A stretch of DNA of 64,000 nt, taken from Synergistaceae bacterium (GTDB lineage Bacteria > Synergistota > Synergistia > Synergistales > Aminobacteriaceae). The stretch covers positions 82,879 through 146,878 of the forward strand of contig JAFSWZ010000040.1 in the NCBI GenBank assembly GCA_017450125.1, read 5' to 3'. The notes beneath the pieces were generated by a model. The model ran no database searches. It had not been told where the DNA came from and saw only the letters and a program-made list of their open reading frames with translations. Shown in pieces: positions 9,822 to 19,376 of this stretch. A program made the position numbers and the translations under genes. The first letter of the stretch is position 1; every line of letters begins with the position of its first letter.

Positions 9822-11255
9822 TTGTTTGCTCAGGTTATGAATTATCTTCACGGAGGTTCGCCCGCAAGCGTGGGGATAATCACAGTGGCAATAATGCTGC
9901 TGTTCGGTTTCGCGCTCACCAGAATCACCAAGCTCCTGAAGCTGCCGAACGTTACCGCCTACATAGTTACGGGAATACTCATCGGCCCTTACTGTCTGAA
10001 CCTCGTGCCGTCAATCGTCGTCGAGTACACTACCTTTCTGCCCAACGTCGCGCTGGCGTTCATCGCGTTCAGTACGGGACAGTTCTTCCGTGTAAGCGCG
10101 CTTCGGGGCAACGGCGCAAAAGTTCTCGTGATTACCGTTCTGGAGGCTCTGGCGGCTTCGGCGTTCGTGTTCATCGCGGCGTTTTTCGTGCTCAGGCTGG
10201 ATCTGGCGTTCTCGGTCGTTCTTGCGGCTCTCGCGTCGGCAACTGCACCAGCCTCAACAATGATGACAATCCGTCAGACAGGCGCACACGGAGACTTCGT
10301 GAACACCCTGCTTCAGGTCGTGGCACTTGATGACGTTGTGGGGCTTCTCGCGTACAGCATCGCCATATCAATTGCTCTCGCGTCTACAGCGTCAGGTGCG
10401 GACTTCGAGTTCAGAAACATAGTGCTTCCCCTGCTCATCAACTTGGCCAGCATAATCATCGGTGCACTGCTCGGAGTCCTCCTGAAGATGATGCTTTTCC
10501 CGAAGCGTTCAACGGATAACAGGCTGATAATCTCTGTTGCGGTTCTGTTCGGGTTCTGCGGAGTGTGCGAGATTCTCGGAGTGTCGCCGCTTCTGGGCTG
10601 TATGTTCATGTCGACGGTCTACATCAACATCACTGACGATGACAAGCTCTTCAAGCAGATTAACACCTTCAGCCCTCCGTTCCTGCTTCTGTTCTTCGTG
10701 AGGTCGGGAGTCAGCTTCGACCTTGCTGCTCTCACAGGCGGAGGAAGCGCAGGAGGTACGTCTCTCCTGATGCTCGGAGTTGTGTACTTTCTTGTGAGAA
10801 TCGCGGGAAAATATGCCGGAGCTTTCTGGGGCTGCCTGATGACCGGCAAGGATAAGCTCGTGCGCAACTATCTCGGTCTAGCGTTAATCCCGCAGGCAGG
10901 AGTCGCAATAGGCCTCGCGGAACTCGGAGCACGGACATTGGGCGGAGACATGGGCAGTGCGTTGCGGACGGTTATTCTGGCCTCGAGCGTCCTCTACGAG
11001 CTCATAGGCCCGGGCTGTGCGAAACTCTCGCTGTCGTTGTCGCACTCTTACGACGCAGACGCAGAACCTGAGCGCGTTATTTCACCGCAGGAAGAGGACA
11101 GGCACATAGTGAACCTGCTCATAGAGAGGATACGCGAGATTCAGAGCGAACTTCCCGAACACCCGCAGGCCGTACCTGTTCAGGCGAACAACAACGTTCA
11201 GGGTGCGCACACAATCGCGAGGCATCTGCACTCCAACAACACGAATTATCATTGA
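9822..11255 (+). CDS. CPA2-type cation:proton antiporter
   Basis: About 477 residues with 11-13 hydrophobic segments and the Kef/NhaP (CPA2) pattern: GFALTRITKLLKLPNVTAYIVTGILIGPY near the N-terminus, SATAPASTMMTIRQTGAHGDF and the conserved ALDDVVGLL motif in the core. The last 70 residues are cytoplasmic and hydrophilic, without an RCK/TrkA-N domain. I chose the TTG at 9822 because AAAGGAG ends nine bases before it; an ATG at 9837 is the alternative. The likely role is Na+ or K+/H+ exchange. A terminator follows directly. Confidence 0.85.
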   Translation: MFAQVMNYLHGGSPASVGIITVAIMLLFGFALTRITKLLKLPNVTAYIVTGILIGPYCLNLVPSIVVEYTTFLPNVALAFIAFSTGQFFRVSALRGNGAKVLVITVLEALAASAFVFIAAFFVLRLDLAFSVVLAALASATAPASTMMTIRQTGAHGDFVNTLLQVVALDDVVGLLAYSIAISIALASTASGADFEFRNIVLPLLINLASIIIGALLGVLLKMMLFPKRSTDNRLIISVAVLFGFCGVCEILGVSPLLGCMFMSTVYINITDDDKLFKQINTFSPPFLLLFFVRSGVSFDLAALTGGGSAGGTSLLMLGVVYFLVRIAGKYAGAFWGCLMTGKDKLVRNYLGLALIPQAGVAIGLAELGARTLGGDMGSALRTVILASSVLYELIGPGCAKLSLSLSHSYDADAEPERVISPQEEDRHIVNLLIERIREIQSELPEHPQAVPVQANNNVQGAHTIARHLHSNNTNYH

Positions 11256-11277
11256 TGACCATGCTCATAAAAACATA

Positions 11278-11316
11278 AAGCATCCCTCCGAAACTTGGGG
11301 GGATGTTTTCATTTGC
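11278..11316 (+). terminator. Rho-independent terminator after the antiporter gene
   Basis: CATCCCTCC pairs with GGGGGGATG across a short loop and is followed by TTTTC. Confidence 0.7.
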
Positions 11317-11342
11317 CAAAGTATCAAGCGTTGTGATATAAA
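11313..11342 (+). promoter_or_regulatory. Sigma70-type promoter for the decarboxylase beta gene
   Basis: TTGCCA at 11313-11318 and TATAAA at 11337-11342 are separated by 18 bases, 46 bases before the next start codon. Confidence 0.5.
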
Positions 11343-11388
11343 TTACTCACTCACAAAAACTTTTCACGAAAGGATTTGAGTCCATAAC

Positions 11389-12561
11389 ATGGAAATGTAT
11401 CTTGCTGCACTGAAAGACTTAATTCTTCAGTCGGGATTCTTCGGGCTCACGACGGGCAACATCATCATGATTATTGTCTCGTTCGTCCTGCTGTATCTCG
11501 CAATCGGCAAAGGCTTTGAACCCCTCCTGCTCGTGCCGATAGCTTTCGGCTGTCTGCTCGTCAACCTGCCCCTCTCCGGCATCTGGGACGAGTACAACGC
11601 CACAACGCACACGATAGGCTTCCTGCGCTCGCTGTACTACGGAGCAGAGTTCGAGATTTACCCGATACTTATCTTCTTGGGCATCGGAGCAATGACGGAC
11701 TTCGCACCCCTCATCGCCAACCCCATTACGTTCCTTCTGGGAGCGGCGGCACAGTTCGGCGTGTTCGTGGCATTCATCGGTGCAAACTATCTCGGCACTC
11801 TGACGGGCGGCCTCGTGTCGTTCAACATCAAGGAAGCGGCATCAATCGCAATCATCGGAGGAGCTGACGGCCCGACGAGCATTTATTTGACCGTTATGCT
11901 CGGACAGACGCAGATTCTCGGTGCTGTTGCGGTCGCGGCGTATTCCTACATGTCGTTAGTGCCGATGATTCAGCCCCCCGTTATCTACCTCATGACCAGC
12001 AAGAAGGACAGAGGCATCGTAATGGGACAGCTCCGCCCCGTCAGCAAGAGGGAGAAGATTCTCTTCCCCATCATCTGCACGGTGGTTTCAGGGTTGATTC
12101 TGCCTGCGTGCGTTCCGCTTGTAGGTACGCTGATGTTCGGAAACCTTCTGCGTGAATGCGGAGTTACCGAGCGTCTCAGCAACACGGCACAGAACGAGCT
12201 GATGAACATCGTAACGATATTCCTTGCGCTGTCGGTAGGTTCAACGATGGCGGCAGAGAGATTCCTTACGCTGGGAACGCTGGCAATTATCGCGCTGGGA
12301 CTTGTAGCGTTCGCGTTCTCGACGTTCGGCGGTCTTGTGTTCGGACAGATAATGAAGGTGCTCTCGGGCGGAAAGATCAACCCGATGATCGGCGCGGCGG
12401 GAGTCAGTGCTGTGCCTATGGCGGCGCGCGTTGTTCAGAGGTGCGTACAGCATGAGTACCCGGGACACTTCCTGCTGATGCACGCGATGGGCCCGAACGT
12501 TGCGGGAGTTATCGGAACGGCAGTTGCGGCTGGAGTTATGCTGACGCTGTTATCACGTTAA
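11389..12561 (+). CDS. mmdB: Sodium-translocating decarboxylase beta subunit
   Basis: A 390-residue membrane protein of the OadB/MmdB/GcdB family, the Na+ channel and carboxybiotin decarboxylase subunit of sodium-pumping decarboxylases. It has about ten membrane segments, the GIGAMTDFAPLIANP motif, the conserved IGGADGPTSIYL loop with the essential Asp of the family, and the C-terminal NPMIGAAGVSAVPMAARV. Its likely partners (MmdA, delta and biotin carrier) are encoded 20 kb away at 31.0-33.4 kb, so the complex is split into two transcription units. Confidence 0.92.
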   Translation: MEMYLAALKDLILQSGFFGLTTGNIIMIIVSFVLLYLAIGKGFEPLLLVPIAFGCLLVNLPLSGIWDEYNATTHTIGFLRSLYYGAEFEIYPILIFLGIGAMTDFAPLIANPITFLLGAAAQFGVFVAFIGANYLGTLTGGLVSFNIKEAASIAIIGGADGPTSIYLTVMLGQTQILGAVAVAAYSYMSLVPMIQPPVIYLMTSKKDRGIVMGQLRPVSKREKILFPIICTVVSGLILPACVPLVGTLMFGNLLRECGVTERLSNTAQNELMNIVTIFLALSVGSTMAAERFLTLGTLAIIALGLVAFAFSTFGGLVFGQIMKVLSGGKINPMIGAAGVSAVPMAARVVQRCVQHEYPGHFLLMHAMGPNVAGVIGTAVAAGVMLTLLSR

Positions 12562-12574
12562 GAGAAGGTTACGC

Positions 12575-12605
12575 TTGCCCGGTGTAACAGCCGGGTAATT
12601 TTTTT
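12575..12605 (+). terminator. Rho-independent terminator
   Basis: TTGCCCGG pairs with CCGGGTAA across an eight-base loop and is followed by seven T residues. Confidence 0.8.
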
Positions 12606-12630
12606 ACCCTCACGAAAGGAGACCGCAATC

Positions 12631-15111
12631 TTGGCCACAAAGAAGAGCGGAAAGAAGCACGAAATGACAGCAACCATTCACGCAGAGACGCGCATAAACA
12701 ACCCCGAAGCCGGGCACGGACAGCTTGAGCCCCCCGCAGACCCTACGCACACATACGCTTTTGACCCGCACGAATCCCCCGCGCTCGACTGGGCAGGAAA
12801 GACTGAGGGAGAAAGCTTCACCGTTCCGACGTCGTCAATCCACGTTCACGAGACAGTGAGGCCGCACAGAATAATTTTCCCAGTCCAGAAGGAGGAGACC
12901 AGAACGCCCGAACGCCAGCAGTATCTTTTCCCCGAAGCGTCTTACGCTGACAGGGCAAAGAGCACGCTTGCGGCCGTTGAGACCTACCAGCACGCCAAGA
13001 ACTGGATGAACAGGATGATAGCCGGAGACTCGCTGATAATCATGAACTCGCTGCTTCAGAAGGAGAGCATGGCAGGGACTGTGCAGACGTGCTACATTGA
13101 CCCGCCTTACGGGATAAGGTACGGGAGCAACTTTCAGCCGTTCGTGGGGAAGAAGGATGTTAAGGACAGGAGCGACGATGACCTGAGCACTGAGCCGGAG
13201 ATGATTCGGGCATTCCGCGACACGTGGGAGCTGGGGATTCACTCGTATTTGACGTATCTGCGAAACCGGCTGTTATTGGTGAGGGAGCTGCTGTGCGATT
13301 CTGGGAGCGTGTTTGTGCAGATAAGTGATGAGAATGTTCACCATGTGCGGGAGCTGTGCGATGAGGTCTTTTCCCCCGAGAATTTCGTAACGATGATTAA
13401 GTTCACGAAGTCAGGGAAGAATCCTTCGAACCTCATGGGTAGCACTACAGATTATCTCGTGTGGTACGCGAAGGACAAGGAGCATGTGAAGTATCGCCAG
13501 CTATATGTGGAGAGGAAGCCAGGTACGCCATCGTTTGACGTGTACAGGTACATTGAGCTGGAGGACGGAACTGTGAGGAAATTAACACCAGAGGAGATGA
13601 ACGACAAAACATTTCTATCAAGGTGCCGAAATTTTCAGTATGATACATTACTGTCGGCTGGCGCAACTAGTAATTCTACTGAACTTTTGGAGTTCGAGGG
13701 CAAGAAGTATTCTCCACCCGCAAATAATCACTGGAAGACAACGATTGAAGGCATGAAGAGACTCATAGCGGCAGGACGCATCAGTGCTTCAGGAAAGACC
13801 TTGCGCTACAAAAGATACATGAGCGATTCGCCAATGATGCAACTCGACGACATGTGGAATGACACAGGCGGGACTCCCGACATGCTCTACGTAGTCCAGA
13901 CCTCCACGAAGGTAATTCAACGCTGTATCTTGATGACCTCCGACCCCGGAGACCTCGTCCTCGACATCACCTGCGGCTCCGGCACAACCGCATTCGTCGC
14001 AGAGCAGTGGGGCAGACGCTGGATAACCGCAGACACCTCACGCGTAGCAATCGCCATCGCACGGCAGAGACTCCTCACCGCCACCTTCCCCTACTACAAG
14101 CTGGCCGACCTTCAGGCCGGAGTCTCCGCAGGGTTCGTGTATGAGACAGTCCCGCACATCACGCTGAAATCCATCGCCAACAATGAGCCCCCCGCACAGG
14201 AAATCCTCTACGACAAACCCGAGACCGACTCAGGCTTCATCCGCCTCACAGGGCCTTTCACCGTCGAGGCTCTCCCTGCTCCCGTAGTGTTTTCCCCCGA
14301 CGAGGCCGCAGAGTCCGGCACAGCAGGAGAGGGCGCGAAACTATCGGACTGGCGCGAACAGCTCAAGGCTACGGGAATCGTCAGCAGGGGCGGCGAACGC
14401 ATAAGGTTTTCACGCGTCGAGGCCAAGACCGGCACACGGTGGCTCAACGCTGAGGCAGAGACGGAGGACGGACGGAGCGCGTATGTGTGTTTCGCGGACG
14501 AGTCAAGCCTCATGGACTCGCGCAGGGTCTTCAACGCAGTGCAGGAAGCATTGCTCGTGAAGCCCGACATGCTGATTTTTGCGGCGTTCCAGTTCGACCC
14601 GGAGGCATCGCAGCTCATCGAGGACTTGGCCGGGGTTCACAGCCTCACGATTCTTCAGGCGTTAATGAACACGGACTTGATGACTGAGGATCTGCGCAAG
14701 AAGCTCAAGACGGACCAGTCTTTCTGGCTCGTTGGTCAGCCGGATGTTGAGCTGCTGAATGCTGAGGGCGGAATGTACCGCGTGAGGGTGCTGGGGTTCG
14801 ACTATTACGATGTCAAGGCGGGAAAGGTAGACTCCGGCAACGCTGACAAGATTGCGATGTGGATGCTTGACCCTGATTATGACGGCGGGACTCTGAATCC
14901 CTCGCAGGTGTTCTTCCCGATGGAGGGCAGAAGCGGAGGATGGGCAAAGCTCGCAAGGACTCTCAATGCTGAGATTGACGCTGAACTTATCGAGGCGTAT
15001 TCGGGCACGGAGTCTTTACCCTTCAAGGCCGGAGAGAAAATCGCGGTGAAGGTCATCGACGACAGAGGGATTGAGAGCATGAAGGTGCTTCGCCGTGAGG
15101 AGGCCGAATGA
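12631..15111 (+). CDS. mod: Type III restriction-modification methyltransferase (Mod)
   Basis: An 826-residue N6-adenine methyltransferase. The catalytic DPPY (residues 157-160, CYIDPPYGIRYGS) precedes the SAM-binding motif LDITCGSGTTAF (near residue 443), the beta-class order of type III Mod proteins. The region between them (about 230-430) is the target-recognition domain. The start is TTG, ten bases after GAAAGGAG. The stop overlaps the start of res by four bases (ATGATGG), so both subunits are made together. The C-terminal 330 residues are unusually long and may hold the Res-contact region. Confidence 0.93.
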   Translation: MATKKSGKKHEMTATIHAETRINNPEAGHGQLEPPADPTHTYAFDPHESPALDWAGKTEGESFTVPTSSIHVHETVRPHRIIFPVQKEETRTPERQQYLFPEASYADRAKSTLAAVETYQHAKNWMNRMIAGDSLIIMNSLLQKESMAGTVQTCYIDPPYGIRYGSNFQPFVGKKDVKDRSDDDLSTEPEMIRAFRDTWELGIHSYLTYLRNRLLLVRELLCDSGSVFVQISDENVHHVRELCDEVFSPENFVTMIKFTKSGKNPSNLMGSTTDYLVWYAKDKEHVKYRQLYVERKPGTPSFDVYRYIELEDGTVRKLTPEEMNDKTFLSRCRNFQYDTLLSAGATSNSTELLEFEGKKYSPPANNHWKTTIEGMKRLIAAGRISASGKTLRYKRYMSDSPMMQLDDMWNDTGGTPDMLYVVQTSTKVIQRCILMTSDPGDLVLDITCGSGTTAFVAEQWGRRWITADTSRVAIAIARQRLLTATFPYYKLADLQAGVSAGFVYETVPHITLKSIANNEPPAQEILYDKPETDSGFIRLTGPFTVEALPAPVVFSPDEAAESGTAGEGAKLSDWREQLKATGIVSRGGERIRFSRVEAKTGTRWLNAEAETEDGRSAYVCFADESSLMDSRRVFNAVQEALLVKPDMLIFAAFQFDPEASQLIEDLAGVHSLTILQALMNTDLMTEDLRKKLKTDQSFWLVGQPDVELLNAEGGMYRVRVLGFDYYDVKAGKVDSGNADKIAMWMLDPDYDGGTLNPSQVFFPMEGRSGGWAKLARTLNAEIDAELIEAYSGTESLPFKAGEKIAVKVIDDRGIESMKVLRREEAE

Positions 15112-17768
15112 TGGAGCGCAAAGACTTCACGATAAATTCGCCCTACGTTGAACCGCAGCAGTATCACCGTTACAACGACGAGACCAGCAGGTTCGAGATA
15201 ATCCCGGAGCGCAGGCCTGCAGGGTACTTCCTCGCTGTCCCAAGAAGCAGCCGCACAATCTTCAAGCCCCTCGACAACGTCAACGCAATCCGCAAACTCG
15301 TCAGGGAATGGCGGGAAAACGCTTATCCGCACGTTACCGCAACGACCCGCAGACTCCTCGAACACTGGCACGACAATTCCGCACGAATGTACCCGTTCTT
15401 CTGGTGCCAGCTCGAGGCAATAGAGACGCTGATTTTTCTCGAGGAAGGCCGGGCGAATGTTCAGGTTGACGGCGACGGCGGAGAGTTCAGGCGGCTGTGC
15501 ACAAAGCTCTGCACCGGCGGGGGCAAGACTATCGTGATGTCGATGCTCATTGCGTGGCAGGCCTGCAGCACAAACGGCACAAGGAACTTCCTTATAGTTA
15601 CGCCGAACCTCACCGTCAAGGACAGGCTGAAGGTGTTATTGCCCGGAGGAGCGGGGAATTACTACGACACTTTTTCTGTTGTTCCGCCTGAGATGAGGGA
15701 GATGCTCAACAAAGCGCGCATAGAGATTCACAACTGGCAGGAGATGAAGCCCGACAAGCCCGACACGACCAGCGTCGACAAGAGAGGCCCGAAGAGCGAC
15801 AACGCTTTCTGCAGGGAGCTTGTTGGCAGCATGAGGAACATCATCGTCATCAACGACGAGGCGCATCACGCGTGGAGAGTTAATCCGGGCAGGAAGAAGC
15901 TCACGGAAGACGAGAAGGAAGCTACTGTGTGGATACAGGGGCTTGACCGACTTCACAGGACGCGCGGAATAAGGACATGCTACGACTTTTCGGCAACACC
16001 TTTTGTGCCGGGAATGAGCGTTAAAGATGAGGAAGGGCTGTTCACGTGGATTGTGAGCGACTATTCACTTAGCGACGGGATAGAAGCCGGGATCGTGAAG
16101 ACACCCAGACGCGTAACAGGCACGAACATTCCGCCGGACAAAAAAACGTTTGAGCCGAAGCTGTATCACATTTACGCAGAAGCGGAGGTGAAGGCAGACC
16201 TTACGCGCAGAGGAAGCAGGGAAGACGACGAACTTCCTGACCTTGTGCGCAACGCGTATGCTATTCTTGCGGCTGACTGGCAGAAAACGCTGGAGGCATG
16301 GCGTGAGGCGGATGTTCCTGCATTGCCCGTGATGATTTCCGTAACCAACAGCACGGAGACCGCCGCGAGAGTTTCCCGGATGTTCAGCGATGGAATCGCG
16401 GGAGTGCCCGGCCTGTGCAGTGATGATGCAATTCTGCACATAGACTCGGGAAAACTCGACAAGATTACCGGCCCGGAAGCTGACGAGCTCAGGAAGACGG
16501 CTGACACTGTCGGCAAGGAAGGACAGCCCGGCGAAAAGAAGTGCAACATAATTTCTGTGTCTATGCTGTCTGAAGGATGGGACACGCGGACAGTTACGCA
16601 CATAATGGGATTGCGTGCATTCACGAGCCAGCTTTTGTGCGAGCAGGTTGTGGGGCGCGGCTTGCGGAGAACGTCATACGATCCGCCGGAAAGCGAGGAC
16701 GGGCTGTTTTCGCCGGAATACGTCAATGTGTTCGGAGTGCCGTTCAGGTCGATGTTCTTCGGCGGCGACGAGAGCACCGGGGAGAATGACCCGCCCGTAG
16801 TCGAGAAGCCCAAGAGCATCGTGAAGGTACTGCCGGAACGTTCGGAGTACGCGATAACTTGGCCGGTCGTCAGCAGGCTTGAGTACGTTACGAGGCAGAA
16901 GCTCAGCCTTGATGTCGGGAGCGTGCCTGAACTTGTGCTTGAGGCAGGGAGCACGATACTCAGCGCGGATGTTGCGCCGGTTATCGACGGGCAGGCGGAC
17001 TTGGAGAAGTGCAGCGGGATTGACCTCCAGCGTCTGGGGGAAAGCGTAAGGCTTCAGCGGATAATCTTTGATGCGGCCGGGAAAGTCTACGATGAGTTCA
17101 GCGAACAGTGGCAGAAGAAGGGGGTGAAGCTCGCACATATCGGGCAGGTGATTCGTCTCACGGAAGAATATCTGCGCGGAGGTGCGGTGAGGATTCAGCC
17201 GGAGCTTTTCGGGACTGACAAGCTGCGCCGGAAGATAATGCTCGCGCTGAACATGAAGCGTATTATCCGGCACATCTGGGGGCATATCTTCAGCGAGAAC
17301 GTAGACGAGATTATCCCGGTTATTGAGCAGGGGAACAGGGGGCGTTCGACGCGGGACATGTCGCCGTGGTGGACTGCCCGGCCTGCGTATGAGACCATGC
17401 ACTCACACATCAGCAAGTGCGTCTGCGACAGTACATGGGAACACTCGGAAGGCTGGTGCCTCGACCACAACCCGGACGTGAAGGCGTGGGCGAAGAATGA
17501 CCACTTGGGTTTCAGCGTGAGCTACATGTTCGGCGGAAAAGTTCACAGATACCTTCCTGACTTTCTGGTGAGGCTGTCGAACGGCAGAACTCTCATCCTT
17601 GAGGTCAAGGGCAGGGAGTCGGAGCAGGACAGGGTGAAGCGTGAGGCTCTCGCTGACTGGGTGAAGGCTGTGAACCTCGTAAAGGTTTACGGCGAATGGT
17701 CTTGCGATGTCTCAAGGAATCCTGCTGACGTTGACGGAATAATAGCAAGGAAGTTAGGGGTTAGCTAA
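15108..17768 (+). CDS. res: Type III restriction enzyme helicase-nuclease (Res)
   Basis: An 886-residue SF2 ATPase. Walker A is CTGGGKT (residues 135-141), the DEAH-type motif II is NDEAHHAW (near 248-255), motif III is FSATP, and motif VI is QVVGRGLRR. The C-terminal nuclease has the PD-(D/E)xK pattern YLPDFLVRLSNGRTLILEVKGRES (near residue 828). With Mod it forms a two-site restriction enzyme that translocates or slides along DNA. No frameshift or repeat tract that would suggest phase variation is visible in either gene. Confidence 0.93.
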   Translation: MMERKDFTINSPYVEPQQYHRYNDETSRFEIIPERRPAGYFLAVPRSSRTIFKPLDNVNAIRKLVREWRENAYPHVTATTRRLLEHWHDNSARMYPFFWCQLEAIETLIFLEEGRANVQVDGDGGEFRRLCTKLCTGGGKTIVMSMLIAWQACSTNGTRNFLIVTPNLTVKDRLKVLLPGGAGNYYDTFSVVPPEMREMLNKARIEIHNWQEMKPDKPDTTSVDKRGPKSDNAFCRELVGSMRNIIVINDEAHHAWRVNPGRKKLTEDEKEATVWIQGLDRLHRTRGIRTCYDFSATPFVPGMSVKDEEGLFTWIVSDYSLSDGIEAGIVKTPRRVTGTNIPPDKKTFEPKLYHIYAEAEVKADLTRRGSREDDELPDLVRNAYAILAADWQKTLEAWREADVPALPVMISVTNSTETAARVSRMFSDGIAGVPGLCSDDAILHIDSGKLDKITGPEADELRKTADTVGKEGQPGEKKCNIISVSMLSEGWDTRTVTHIMGLRAFTSQLLCEQVVGRGLRRTSYDPPESEDGLFSPEYVNVFGVPFRSMFFGGDESTGENDPPVVEKPKSIVKVLPERSEYAITWPVVSRLEYVTRQKLSLDVGSVPELVLEAGSTILSADVAPVIDGQADLEKCSGIDLQRLGESVRLQRIIFDAAGKVYDEFSEQWQKKGVKLAHIGQVIRLTEEYLRGGAVRIQPELFGTDKLRRKIMLALNMKRIIRHIWGHIFSENVDEIIPVIEQGNRGRSTRDMSPWWTARPAYETMHSHISKCVCDSTWEHSEGWCLDHNPDVKAWAKNDHLGFSVSYMFGGKVHRYLPDFLVRLSNGRTLILEVKGRESEQDRVKREALADWVKAVNLVKVYGEWSCDVSRNPADVDGIIARKLGVS

Positions 17769-17773
17769 CCCCT
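17756..17773. terminator. Perfect 18-bp palindrome between converging res and guaA
   Basis: AGGGGTTAGCTAACCCCT is a perfect inverted repeat that contains the res stop codon and lies six bases before the guaA stop on the other strand. It has no T-run, so termination is only a possibility. Confidence 0.35.
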
Positions 17774-17778
17774 AATCC

Positions 17779-19314
17779 TTACTCCCACTCGATCGTTGCG
17801 GGCGGCTTCGACGTTACGTCCATCACAACGCGGTTGATGCCCTTGACCTCGTTGCAGATTCTCTTTGCGACACGGTCAAGAACGTCGTAATCTATCCTGA
17901 CCCATTCCGCCGTCATTGCGTCCTGCGAGTGGATGGCTCTCAGCACTACAGCCTCTCTGTACGTCCGGCTGTCCCCCATAACTCCGACGGACTTCACGGG
18001 AAGAAGCACACAGAACGACTGCCAGATACCAGCATACAGCCCCGCACTCTTGAGCTCCTCACGGAAAATCGCATCAGCTTCGCGCAGTGTGTCGAGTCTC
18101 TCGCGCGTAATCCCTCCCAAGCACCTCACCGCAAGTCCCGGACCGGGAAACGGCTGGCGGTTGATGATGTCCTCCGGCATTCCGATTATCCGGCCGAGCG
18201 CGCGCACTTCGTCCTTGAACAAGTCTCTTAACGGCTCTAACAGCTTCAGGTTCATGTGCTCAGGAAGTCCGCCGACGTTGTGGTGGGACTTGATTACCGC
18301 ACTGCCCTTCTTCGTCCCGCTCTCGATAACGTCAGGATAGATTGTGCCCTGCAGCAGCCATTTCGCACCCTCAATCTTCCGTGCCTCCTCCTCGAACACC
18401 TCAATGAACAGACGGCCGATAATCTTGCGCTTCTGTTCCGGGTCAGTAACCCTAGCGAGCGCGTCAAGAAATCTGTCCGACGCGTCAACGTACTTCACAT
18501 TCAGGCCTAGTGCTTCGTACTGGCTCATGACCTGCTGAGGTTCGTCCTTGCGCATGAGCCCGTGATTCACGAACACGCACTGAAGGTTTCCGCCGATAGC
18601 CTTATTCACCAGCACAGCCGAAACGCTCGAGTCCACTCCGCCCGAGAGACCGCACACTACCTTATCGCTCCCGACAGATTCGCGGATAGCCTCAACAGTC
18701 CCCTTCACCCAGTCGGCCAAGTCCCAGTCCCCCGAGCACCCGCACACTCCAAACACGAACGACCTCAGAATCTCCGTGCCGTGCTCAGTTGCGGCGACTT
18801 CGGGGTGGAACTGCAGGCCGTAGAGTTTTCGCGCGTCATTCTCGAACGAGGAGATTACCCCGCCCGCCGTTGATGATGTTGCGCGGAAGCCGGAAGGCAG
18901 AACAGAAACGTTGTCGCCATGACTCATCAGGACGTTCAGCGTCTCGGGAACGCCTTTCAGGAGAGCAGAGTCCTTCGCAGTGCGGATGGCAGTTACGCCG
19001 TATTCAGGTTTCCCGCCCGAACTCACAACGCCGCCCGTGAGTTTCGCGAGCAGCTGCATTCCGTAGCAGATTCCCAGCACAGGACAGCCCAGCTCCAGAA
19101 TCGCAGGAGAAACCGTGATTGCGTCGGGTTCGTTGACGCTGTCAGGACCGCCGGAGATTATTACTCCCTTCGGCGCGTATGATGAGACTTTCGCGGCATC
19201 AGCATCCCAGTTCAGGATAACGCTGTGTATCTTCATCTCGCGGAGACGGCGCGCTATCAGCTGGGTGAACTGCGAACCGCAGTTGATGATGATGATATTT
19301 TCGTTATTTGTCAT
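17779..19314 (-). CDS. guaA: GMP synthase (glutamine-hydrolysing)
   Basis: A full-length 511-residue enzyme that converts XMP to GMP. The class I glutamine amidotransferase domain has the nucleophile in PVLGICYGMQ (Cys 83) and the FHPEV histidine motif. The ATP pyrophosphatase domain has GLSGGVDSSV, and the dimerisation domain ends in the family-typical VTSKPPATIEWE. No guanine or PRPP riboswitch is seen in the 62-base gap upstream. Confidence 0.97.
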   Translation of the reverse strand: MTNNENIIIINCGSQFTQLIARRLREMKIHSVILNWDADAAKVSSYAPKGVIISGGPDSVNEPDAITVSPAILELGCPVLGICYGMQLLAKLTGGVVSSGGKPEYGVTAIRTAKDSALLKGVPETLNVLMSHGDNVSVLPSGFRATSSTAGGVISSFENDARKLYGLQFHPEVAATEHGTEILRSFVFGVCGCSGDWDLADWVKGTVEAIRESVGSDKVVCGLSGGVDSSVSAVLVNKAIGGNLQCVFVNHGLMRKDEPQQVMSQYEALGLNVKYVDASDRFLDALARVTDPEQKRKIIGRLFIEVFEEEARKIEGAKWLLQGTIYPDVIESGTKKGSAVIKSHHNVGGLPEHMNLKLLEPLRDLFKDEVRALGRIIGMPEDIINRQPFPGPGLAVRCLGGITRERLDTLREADAIFREELKSAGLYAGIWQSFCVLLPVKSVGVMGDSRTYREAVVLRAIHSQDAMTAEWVRIDYDVLDRVAKRICNEVKGINRVVMDVTSKPPATIEWE

Positions 19315-19376
19315 GTATCCTCCGAAATAGTGTTATATAATTTGCCAATTATCCCATAATTTGAGAGAGGTAGTGA